Program-made: the position numbers and the translations under genes | Part shown: piece after piece, positions 25,823 through 33,307 of the stretch | How positions within the stretch are numbered: position 1 is the first letter of the stretch | Layout: each line of letters begins with the position of its first letter | Assembly (NCBI GenBank): GCA_945876095.1 | Contig: CAMCMP010000011.1 | Location: 1 to 44,447 of the forward strand | DNA length: 44,447 nt | Source: Chitinophaga pinensis | GTDB lineage: Bacteria > Bacteroidota > Bacteroidia > Chitinophagales > Chitinophagaceae | Direction of reading: 5' to 3' | The notes under the pieces: generated by a model | Told to the model about the DNA's origin: nothing | Seen by the model: only the letters and a program-made list of their open reading frames with translations | The model's database searches: none

Positions 25823-27052
25823 ATGAAACAATTTAATGTTCCAGCTATTTATAGAAGTAATTTAATAGCTGCTGTTAAAAATAGTCGAAAAGCAAAGGAC
25901 AAAATGAAGAAAGATTTTAGTCCTACCCTACTTGATTTTGGACCAATTCAAATTTTCCTTTCTCGTCATTTTGGATTATGCTTTGGAGTTGAAAATGCAA
26001 TAGATATTGCCTTTAGGACGATTGATGAGAATCCTGGTAAAAGAATTTTCTTATTAAGTGAAATGATTCATAATCCACAGGTAAATGAAGATTTAAAACA
26101 TAGAGGTATTCAGTTTATACAGGATACCAATGGGAAGCAAATTATTCCTTTTGAATCAATAACAAGTGATGATGTAGTTATTATTCCTGCATTTGGTACT
26201 ACTTTAGCAATAGAAAAAATTTTAAAAGATATTGGCATTAAAACCGAGCAGTACAATACTACCTGCCCTTTTGTAGAAAAAGTTTGGAATCGAAGTGAAC
26301 AGATTGCACAAAAACAATACAGTGTTATTATCCATGGAAAACCAACCCATGAAGAAACGAGAGCTACATTTTCACATGCAGCATTTAATACTCCTACTAT
26401 TGTGGTCAATGATATGAAGGAAACTATTTTATTAGGCAAATACATTACGGGAGAAAAAAATGAGAGTGATTTTTACATTGAATTTTCAGGTAGATATTCT
26501 GATGGCTTTGATGTTAAAAAGGACCTTCAAAGATTTGGGGTAGTAAATCAAACTACGATGCTGGCCAGCGATACGCAGGCGATAGCAGATTACCTAAAAG
26601 TGTTAATTTTAAACCACTATCAGTTAAATGAACAAACTATTAGTGAAAGATTTGCCGAGACCCGAGATACCCTTTGTTATGCAACCAATGATAATCAATC
26701 TGCCGTTTACGGTTTATTAAATCAAGTTGCTGATCTGGCAATTGTTGTTGGTGGATATAATAGTAGTAATACTTCTCATTTAGTTGAATTATGTGAAGAA
26801 AAACTACCTACTTATTTTATTGATGGAGAACATAGAATTATGTCTCAATCATCAATAGAACATTATAATTTTCACAAAAAGGAAAATACAACTTCAACTA
26901 ATTTTCTAACCAACAAGAATCCGATTAAAATATTATTGACAAGTGGTGCTAGTTGTCCAGACACGATGGTAGAAAATGTTATTACTAAGCTAATATCATT
27001 CTACTCAATTAATAAAACAATAGAAGAAATTAAGAATGAATTTGAAGTGTAG
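25823..27052 (+). CDS. ispH: 4-hydroxy-3-methylbut-2-enyl diphosphate reductase
   Basis: This is the last enzyme of the MEP isoprenoid pathway, making IPP and DMAPP with a [4Fe-4S] cluster. I chose the ATG at 25823 (409 residues), since the reading from 25757 adds 22 residues that overlap the promoter-like repeat. The three cluster cysteines are in GLCFGVENA (about residue 53), NTTCPFVEKVW (about 153) and GASCPDTMVENV (about 380). Conserved HNPQV, GKPTHEETRAT and ARDTLC-like (ETRDTLCYATNDNQ) segments are present. At 409 residues it is longer than E. coli IspH (316) and matches the long form seen in Bacteroidota, cyanobacteria and plants. It converges with cmk. Confidence 0.95.
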   Translation: MKQFNVPAIYRSNLIAAVKNSRKAKDKMKKDFSPTLLDFGPIQIFLSRHFGLCFGVENAIDIAFRTIDENPGKRIFLLSEMIHNPQVNEDLKHRGIQFIQDTNGKQIIPFESITSDDVVIIPAFGTTLAIEKILKDIGIKTEQYNTTCPFVEKVWNRSEQIAQKQYSVIIHGKPTHEETRATFSHAAFNTPTIVVNDMKETILLGKYITGEKNESDFYIEFSGRYSDGFDVKKDLQRFGVVNQTTMLASDTQAIADYLKVLILNHYQLNEQTISERFAETRDTLCYATNDNQSAVYGLLNQVADLAIVVGGYNSSNTSHLVELCEEKLPTYFIDGEHRIMSQSSIEHYNFHKKENTTSTNFLTNKNPIKILLTSGASCPDTMVENVITKLISFYSINKTIEEIKNEFEV

Positions 27053-27078
27053 AGAATTATAAAAAATTCAAAATCCTA

Positions 27079-27741
27079 TTAAATCAATCGAAGAGCAAAT
27101 TCCAATTGCTCATCCATAGTTAGATTAGTATTATCAAGTACAATAGCATCTTCTGCTTTTCTTAAAGGACTAATTTCTCTTGTGGAATCGAGGTGATCCC
27201 TATTTTCTAGATTTTTTTTCACTTCTTCCCTAGTAATATGAGGATTTTTAGGAGTTAATTCCTTCAATCTTCTCTCTACTCTAATAGCACTATCTGCTGT
27301 CATAAACAGCTTTATTTCAGCATTAGGAAAGACAGTAGTACCAATATCTCTGCCATCCATAACAATTCCTTTATTATTTCCCATTTTTTGTTGTTGAGCA
27401 ACAGCAAAAGTCCTTACATCGGCAATGGCAGCTACACCACTCACTTTTTCTGCAACTGAAAGATCTCGAATAAAATTTTCTATATTCTCATCGTTGAGAT
27501 AAATATCTGAATGCTGAGAATTTGAATTAAATCGAAAATCAATATTGATATTTTTTAAGGCTTCTAATACTTCAGCAGCATTTGATAAATTAATATCTTG
27601 GCGCAAAAAGAACAAAGTAATTGCACGATACATTGCTCCACTGTCAATATATACATAACCTAATTTATTTGCCAATTGCTTAGCAAGGGTACTTTTTCCG
27701 CAGGCTGACCAGCCATCGATGGCAATTATTATTTTATTCAT
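27079..27741 (-). CDS. cmk: Cytidylate kinase
   Basis: This is about 220 residues from the ATG at 27741; an upstream reading from 27777 adds twelve hydrophobic residues. The Walker A loop is GWSACGKST near residue 9, and GAMYRAITLF follows in the CMP-binding region. MDGRDIGTTVFPNA (about 128-141) and the LID-type segment RVERRLKEL are also present. It phosphorylates CMP and dCMP. It lies downstream of clpC on the same strand, but a terminator at 27817-27843 separates them, so it probably has its own promoter or depends on readthrough. Confidence 0.95.
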   Translation of the reverse strand: MNKIIIAIDGWSACGKSTLAKQLANKLGYVYIDSGAMYRAITLFFLRQDINLSNAAEVLEALKNINIDFRFNSNSQHSDIYLNDENIENFIRDLSVAEKVSGVAAIADVRTFAVAQQQKMGNNKGIVMDGRDIGTTVFPNAEIKLFMTADSAIRVERRLKELTPKNPHITREEVKKNLENRDHLDSTREISPLRKAEDAIVLDNTNLTMDEQLEFALRLI

Positions 27742-27816
27742 TTTTACAAAAATCAAAAAAAAAACACCAATCAACAAATAAATAAACTGACAGTAACAAT
27801 ATTAACCGCTATTTAC

Positions 27817-27843
27817 AAAAAAGCCATCCAATAAATGGATGGC
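27817..27843 (-). terminator. Rho-independent terminator of clpC
   Basis: On the reverse strand a perfect 7-base-pair stem GCCATCC / GGATGGC (27837-27843 with 27823-27829, 7-base loop) is followed by six T residues (27817-27822). It begins 21 bases after the clpC stop codon. Confidence 0.9.
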
Positions 27844-27864
27844 AAACAATATTAATGCTAAAAA

Positions 27865-30414
27865 TTAAGCTTTTGAAGGTTCTTCTTCTTTTTTCTCTTC
27901 TACCTTTAAACTAAATATTATTTTCTCTTTCTTTTCATCTAAATCAGCTATTAGAGTATCACCTGATTTGACCATCATATTTAGAATTTCTTCCGCTAAA
28001 GGATCTTCTAAGTATTTTTGGATTGCTCTATGTAATGGTCTAGCTCCAAACTGGGAATCATATCCCTTATCAGCAATGAAGTCTTTGGCCTGCGAGCTGA
28101 GTTCCATTGTAAAGCCAAGGTTAACTAATCTTTTCATAACCCCTTTCATCAGTATGTCAATAATTTCAAAAATATTGTCACGGGTGAGTGAATTAAAAAT
28201 TACCACATCATCAATTCTATTTAAAAATTCTGGGCTAAATGTGCGTTTCAATGCCTTTTCAATAACCGCTTTATTATTTTCTTCCGCATTTTGAATTCTA
28301 GAAGCCGTAGCAAAACCTACCCCTTCCCCAAAATCTTTTAACTGTCTTGCTCCAATATTTGAAGTCATGATAATAACGGTATTCTTAAAATCAATTTTCC
28401 GACCCATTCCATCTGTTAACATTCCATCATCTAAAACTTGTAAAAGGATATTATAAATATCTGGATGAGCTTTTTCAATTTCATCTAGAAGTATCACACT
28501 GTAAGGCTTACGGCGAACTCGCTCAGTAAGTTGACCACCTTCTTCATACCCAACATATCCCGGAGGGGCTCCAATTAAACGGCTAACTGTGAATTTTTCC
28601 ATGTATTCACTCATATCAATTCGAATAAGAGATTCGTCATTGTCGAACATATAGCGTGCAAGAGATCTAGCAAGCTCAGTTTTACCTACACCGGTTGGGC
28701 CAAGAAAAATAAATGTACCTATCGGTTTCTTTGGATCTTTTAACCCTACTCTATTTCTTTGAATAGCTTTTACAACTTTTAAAATTCCATCTTCCTGACC
28801 AACGACTACATTTTTAAGATCCTCCCCCATGCGACGAAGTTTATCAGTTTCAGCTTGAACCATCCGTTTAACCGGTATTCCAGTCATCATACTGATTACT
28901 TCTGCTATATCGTCTTCATCAATTGGGAATCTTTTATTTTTACTTTCTTCTTCCCAATCGTTTTTAGCTTTTTCAAGTTCTTCCTGCAATCTTTTTTCAG
29001 AATCTCTTAGAGAAGCAGCTTCTTCAAAACGTTGGCTTTTAACCACCTTGTTTTTTTCTAATTTAATGTCCTCGATTTTCTTTTCTAAATCAATCACATT
29101 TTCAGGGACATTAATATTTTTGATATGCTTACGTGCTCCCACTTCATCCAGCACATCAATTGCTTTATCTGGCAATAAACGATCTGTCATATATCTTTCG
29201 CTTAATTTAACACATGCATCAATGGAAAGATCACTGTAAGTAACATTATGATAATCCTCATATTTACTTTTGATATTGGTAAGAATTTGAATAGTTTCCT
29301 CAACAGAAGGTTGTTCCACAATAACCTTCTGAAAACGCCTATCTAAAGCACCATCCTTTTCAATATGCATACGGTATTCATCCAAAGTTGATGCACCAAT
29401 ACATTGTAACTCTCCTCTAGCAAGAGCAGGTTTAAATATGTTACTTGCATCTAATGATCCACTAGCACCACCTGCACCTACAATCGTATGAATTTCATCT
29501 ATAAATAAAATAACGTCTCTATTTTTTTCAAGCTCATTCATTATGGCTTTCATCCTTTCTTCGAATTGACCGCGATATTTGGTACCTGCAACTAAAGCTG
29601 CTAAATCTAGCGAAACAACTCTTTTATCGAATAAAACTCTACTCACTTTTCGTTGTACAATTCTAAGTGCCAACCCTTCCACTATTGCAGTTTTACCCAC
29701 TCCAGGTTCACCAATTAAAATTGGATTATTCTTCTTCCTTCTTGAAAGTATTTGTGAAACTCTCTCTATTTCGTTTTCTCGTCCTACAATGGGATCCAAG
29801 GTGCCATTTTCTGCCAATCTAGTTATGTCTCTACCAAAATTATCTAATACAGGTGTTTTGGTTTTTGGCTGAGCACCTGCACTACCTTTTTGAGATTTTT
29901 GTTGTTGTGAAAATTGCTTGCGCTCTTCATCAAATTCATCTTCTGAATCGTCAGAAAATTCGGCTGCAGGCGGTGCGGATGAAACAAATCCTAATTCATT
30001 TTTGAAAATATCATAATCAACATCAAATTGATTTAAAATTTGAGTGGCTATATTTTCTTTATTCTTTAAAATTGATAGCATCAAATGTTCACTCTCCACC
30101 ATTACACTCTTGTATGCCTTAGCTTCAAGAACAGTTATTCGAATTACTTTTTCTGCCTGCTTAGTAAGCGGAAGTGAATTAATATTAGCAATATTTTTTC
30201 CTGTTTTGTCTTTCACCGCTACCTCAATTTCTTTCCTTAACTCATATAAATCAACATTCAATGATTTTAAAATCTTAATGGCTGTATTTTCACCATCCCG
30301 AATCAATCCTAACACTAAATGCTCAGTGCCTATAAAATCATTTCCTAATCTCAGAGCTTCCTCCCTGCTATAAGAAATAATCTCTTTTACTTGTGCTGAA
30401 AAATTATTGTCCAT
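27865..30414 (-). CDS. clpC: ATP-dependent Clp protease ATP-binding subunit ClpC
   Basis: This 849-residue Hsp100 unfoldase starts with two Clp_N repeats (about 1-140). An acidic/Gln-rich linker follows, then AAA domain 1 with Walker A GEPGVGKT at 235-242 and FIDEIHTIVGAGG. Next come a UVR-type coiled region (about 430-470) and AAA domain 2 with GPTGVGKTELARSLA and LLDEIEKAHPDIYN. The UVR motif and the length mark it as ClpC rather than ClpA or ClpB. It feeds substrates to ClpP. Regulatory neighbours of Firmicutes clpC (ctsR, mcsAB) are absent. A perfect stem terminator follows. The upstream gap (283 bases to the divergent STAS gene) holds no promoter I can call firmly. Confidence 0.96.
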   Translation of the reverse strand: MDNNFSAQVKEIISYSREEALRLGNDFIGTEHLVLGLIRDGENTAIKILKSLNVDLYELRKEIEVAVKDKTGKNIANINSLPLTKQAEKVIRITVLEAKAYKSVMVESEHLMLSILKNKENIATQILNQFDVDYDIFKNELGFVSSAPPAAEFSDDSEDEFDEERKQFSQQQKSQKGSAGAQPKTKTPVLDNFGRDITRLAENGTLDPIVGRENEIERVSQILSRRKKNNPILIGEPGVGKTAIVEGLALRIVQRKVSRVLFDKRVVSLDLAALVAGTKYRGQFEERMKAIMNELEKNRDVILFIDEIHTIVGAGGASGSLDASNIFKPALARGELQCIGASTLDEYRMHIEKDGALDRRFQKVIVEQPSVEETIQILTNIKSKYEDYHNVTYSDLSIDACVKLSERYMTDRLLPDKAIDVLDEVGARKHIKNINVPENVIDLEKKIEDIKLEKNKVVKSQRFEEAASLRDSEKRLQEELEKAKNDWEEESKNKRFPIDEDDIAEVISMMTGIPVKRMVQAETDKLRRMGEDLKNVVVGQEDGILKVVKAIQRNRVGLKDPKKPIGTFIFLGPTGVGKTELARSLARYMFDNDESLIRIDMSEYMEKFTVSRLIGAPPGYVGYEEGGQLTERVRRKPYSVILLDEIEKAHPDIYNILLQVLDDGMLTDGMGRKIDFKNTVIIMTSNIGARQLKDFGEGVGFATASRIQNAEENNKAVIEKALKRTFSPEFLNRIDDVVIFNSLTRDNIFEIIDILMKGVMKRLVNLGFTMELSSQAKDFIADKGYDSQFGARPLHRAIQKYLEDPLAEEILNMMVKSGDTLIADLDEKKEKIIFSLKVEEKKEEEPSKA

Positions 30415-30697
30415 TTATAGTGAATTTATATTTTAAATAATAACGAATAATCAATTTAATTATTTCGTAGTGATGATTCAATTGATTTGAGAATTTTTTT
30501 AAAAATTATTAACCAATTCTAAAAAAAGAATTCGAAACATTAATTTTCTTACATAATCTTCCATCAAAACGAATAAAAGCTAAAATTTCCTTTACTTTAC
30601 AAAATAACAAACACAAAAATTCTATCAAAATAGTTTATAATTTTCAAAATGAATATTTAAAAACTTCATTGTCAAATTAATTGTAAAGTTCGTATAA

Positions 30698-31072
30698 ATG
30701 AATGTCAAAATAGATACCAAAGAGAAATTCACCGTAATTACCCCTCAAGTTACTCAACTTTCTGCTAATATGACAGTTGAAATCTCTAATTTGTTGCTTC
30801 CCTACCTCCAAAAAGACATACCACATATTATATTTAAATTGACTTCTATTTTGGAGCTAGAGGAAGAAGTGGCAAACTTACTGTTAGAGGTTAAACAGCA
30901 ATTTTATGAAAATAATTGCTCCTTTGTTATTTGTGATTTGCAAACTAAGGTATCAAAGAAACTTGATCAACTTGAAATACTAGATTTATTGAATATTACT
31001 CCTTCCGAAAGTGAAGCATGGGACATTGTTCAAATGGAGGAGATTGAAAGAGAATTATTAGGAGGAGAATAG
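30698..31072 (+). CDS. Divergent STAS-domain protein lacking the phosphorylation motif
   Basis: This 124-residue protein has the size and secondary-structure pattern of anti-sigma-factor antagonist (STAS) proteins. It starts MNVKIDTKEKFTVITPQ, has a central strand IIFKLTSILELEEEVANLLLEVKQQF, then SFVICDLQ, and ends IVQMEEIERELLGGE. The C-terminal EEIEREL tail is characteristic of the STAS protein that precedes ribonuclease Z in many Bacteroidota (recalled linkage). In those relatives the central loop carries a DSSG phosphorylation site. Here the same position reads ELEEE, with acidic residues instead of Ser. It sits 96 bases upstream of rnz on the same strand. No kinase or sigma-factor gene is nearby. 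Confidence 0.7.
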   Translation: MNVKIDTKEKFTVITPQVTQLSANMTVEISNLLLPYLQKDIPHIIFKLTSILELEEEVANLLLEVKQQFYENNCSFVICDLQTKVSKKLDQLEILDLLNITPSESEAWDIVQMEEIERELLGGE

Positions 31073-31168
31073 AGTAATTACTATTTTATCTTACTAAAAG
31101 CAGCTTTAACGATTTTCTAAAAGTCCAAACATAAATATCAAACCTTTTAAAATAATTTAGATCAAATT

Positions 31169-32074
31169 TTGTTGTCACTCACCATTTTAGGAAATAATTC
31201 TGCAATACCTGCATTTGGAAGAAATCCAACTGCACAAGTATTACAATTACAAGATGACTACTTTTTAATAGATTGTGGAGAAGGTACTCAATCCCAGCTC
31301 TCTAAATACAAAATTCGAAGAAGTAAAATCAATCATATTTTCATTTCACATTTACATGGCGATCATTATTTTGGACTAATTGGACTTTTGACTAGTATGA
31401 GTCTACTAAGTAGAACCCAAGATTTACATATTTATGGACCCGCTCAATTAGAGCAGATAATCAAAATTCAGTTAGATGTAGCCGATACTAAGCTTTCCTA
31501 TTCACTTTATTTTCATAGTATTCTTTCACCAGGTATATTATTGGATGAAAATAAGTTTACTGTAACTGTTTTTTCTTTAAATCACCGAATTGAGTGTTGG
31601 GGATTTTTATTTAGGCAAAAAAAGAAACCAAGGAGTATTGATTCTACTAAAATAAAACAATTTGATATTTCTGCCTCCTTTTATCCTAGACTTCAAAATG
31701 GAGAAGATTATACTAATCAGGATGGAACCGTAATTGCCAATGAATTAGTCACTACTGCCAATATTCCTAGTAAAAGTTACGCCTATTGCGCAGATACTAT
31801 TTACGATGAGGGGTTGATTGATGTTGTAAGAGAAGTAGATATGTTGTATCATGAAACTACTTATCTAAATTCATCTGCTGACAAAGCTGCTGCAAGATTT
31901 CATTCAACAACAAGTCAGGCTGCTAATATCGCTTTAAAAGCAAAAGTCAAAAGACTCATCGTCGGACATTTTTCATCTAAATATGAACATTTAGATGAAT
32001 TTTTAACTGAAACGACCGAAATATTTAAGCATACAGAGGTCTCAAAAGAAGGGACCTGCTATTTTATCCTATAG
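31169..32074 (+). CDS. rnz: Ribonuclease Z
   Basis: This 301-residue metallo-beta-lactamase-fold nuclease processes tRNA 3' ends. The metal-binding motif HLHGDH is at 61-66, with NHRIECWGF, YCADTIYDE and GHFSSKY supplying the remaining ligands. The start must be TTG: the frame opens after a stop at 31148-31150 and contains no ATG before LTILGNNSA, where the fold begins. TTG at 31169 or 31172 are both possible. It follows a STAS gene and overlaps the convergent dapA by 11 bases. tRNA-fMet in this window lacks an encoded CCA, consistent with a need for RNase Z followed by CCA addition. Confidence 0.95.
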   Translation: MLSLTILGNNSAIPAFGRNPTAQVLQLQDDYFLIDCGEGTQSQLSKYKIRRSKINHIFISHLHGDHYFGLIGLLTSMSLLSRTQDLHIYGPAQLEQIIKIQLDVADTKLSYSLYFHSILSPGILLDENKFTVTVFSLNHRIECWGFLFRQKKKPRSIDSTKIKQFDISASFYPRLQNGEDYTNQDGTVIANELVTTANIPSKSYAYCADTIYDEGLIDVVREVDMLYHETTYLNSSADKAAARFHSTTSQAANIALKAKVKRLIVGHFSSKYEHLDEFLTETTEIFKHTEVSKEGTCYFIL

Positions 32075-32951
32075 TTTTTAAATACTCTTTTACCTTTTGA
32101 TGAATGGGTGCGCTTAAAGGTGTAACCGGTAAACGAAGTACATTTTGGATAATACCTAATTCATATAAGAATGCCTTTACTCCTGCAGGATTATTTTCAG
32201 TAAACAATAAATTATACGCTTCCGCTAAGGGATCGTTTAATTTTTTTGCTAAAACAAAATCATGATTTAATCCAGCTTTTACCATTTCAGAAAATTCCTT
32301 TGGAAAACAGTTCGCAGCTACACTGATTACCCCGTCAATTCCACAAGCTAATTCAGGTAAAACAAGGTCATCATCCCCACTAGCTACCAAAAAATTAGAG
32401 GGCCTTTCTTTTAATATTTGTATACATTGACTGATGTTATTTCCTGCTTCTTTTATACCTGATATATTGGCAACTTCATGAGCCAATTTAAGCGTTGTTG
32501 ATGCCTCAATATTACGACCAGATCTACCGGGTACATTATATAAGATGACTGGCTTTGGGGAAGCCTCCGCTATTAATTTATAATGCTGAAAAATGCCTTC
32601 CTGAGACGGCTTATTATAATAAGGACAGGTACTTAAAACAGCTACTGCCTTGTCTAAGGGATAATTTTGCACATCATTAACTACTGCTTTCGTATTATTT
32701 CCCCCTATTCCAATGACTACTGGTATTCTTCCATTGATTTTCTCAAAAGTATATTGAATGATGTCTAATCTCTCTTGTTTATCTAGTGTGGGCGTTTCTC
32801 CCGTAGTACCCAAGCTTACTATATAATTAACTCCATTTTCGATGATATAATCAATTAACTTACCCAAAGCATCAAAATCAACTGATTCATTCGCCTTAAA
32901 GGGTGTTATAATCGCTACACCCGTACCTCTTAGTTGCTCTCTTAGATTCAT
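32064..32951 (-). CDS. dapA: 4-hydroxy-tetrahydrodipicolinate synthase
   Basis: This 295-residue class I aldolase makes the first committed intermediate of the diaminopimelate/lysine branch from pyruvate and aspartate semialdehyde. Landmarks are GTTGET at 48-53, PYYNKPSQEG at 110-119, the catalytic Tyr138 in LYNVPGRSG and the Schiff-base Lys167 in SGIKEAGNN. The length is normal. Its 3' end overlaps rnz by 11 bases in a tail-to-tail arrangement. The upstream 356 bases up to the GlcD-GlcF stop include a GC-richer island at 33130-33205 of unknown nature; no lysine riboswitch is recognisable. Confidence 0.97.
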   Translation of the reverse strand: MNLREQLRGTGVAIITPFKANESVDFDALGKLIDYIIENGVNYIVSLGTTGETPTLDKQERLDIIQYTFEKINGRIPVVIGIGGNNTKAVVNDVQNYPLDKAVAVLSTCPYYNKPSQEGIFQHYKLIAEASPKPVILYNVPGRSGRNIEASTTLKLAHEVANISGIKEAGNNISQCIQILKERPSNFLVASGDDDLVLPELACGIDGVISVAANCFPKEFSEMVKAGLNHDFVLAKKLNDPLAEAYNLLFTENNPAGVKAFLYELGIIQNVLRLPVTPLSAPIHQKVKEYLKTIG

Positions 32952-33307
32952 TATAAAAATTTAGGTGAAGTTATTAATATACCTCGAATTGATAAAACAA
33001 AAATGCTGCCCTCTTTCCCCATTTTCTTTGTTTTAACTAACAATGAAATATTTGTTTTGATATCAATGCAATTTTAAAATAAATATATATATTGAATTTT
33101 TGTAATTCAATACTATTGAGCAATATACTTTATAAACTTTCGCGAACACTATATATCAAGTGGGTAACCTTGGTCGGAATCGATGAAACACTTTCGCCGA
33201 AATAAGCAATAATTTTTTTTTAAAAAATAACGGCATTTCTCATAATTTAAAATTTATATTAATAACGCATAAATATTGCTCATTGTTATTTATATAATTT
33301 TAAAAGG
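32952..33307. other. Intergenic region upstream of dapA containing an unexplained GC-richer island
   Basis: This is 356 bases between two reverse-strand genes. Most is A/T runs. At 33130-33205 the composition changes: the 8-mer ACTTTCGC occurs twice (33136-33143 and 33190-33197), and short complementary pieces occur (CACT/AGTG, ACC/GGT, TCGG/CCGA). A T9-type run follows on the plus strand near 33212-33221. I recognise no known RNA family or ORF longer than about 10 codons. Confidence 0.5.

Noticed and set aside
33183..33212. Nine-codon plus-strand frame MKHFRRNKQ ending before a T run
   Set aside because: It is too short to support as a gene; no upstream promoter or conserved context can be shown from one sequence.
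32952..33307. Lysine riboswitch upstream of dapA
   Set aside because: The position is attractive, but the conserved lysine-riboswitch core elements are not found on the reverse strand.
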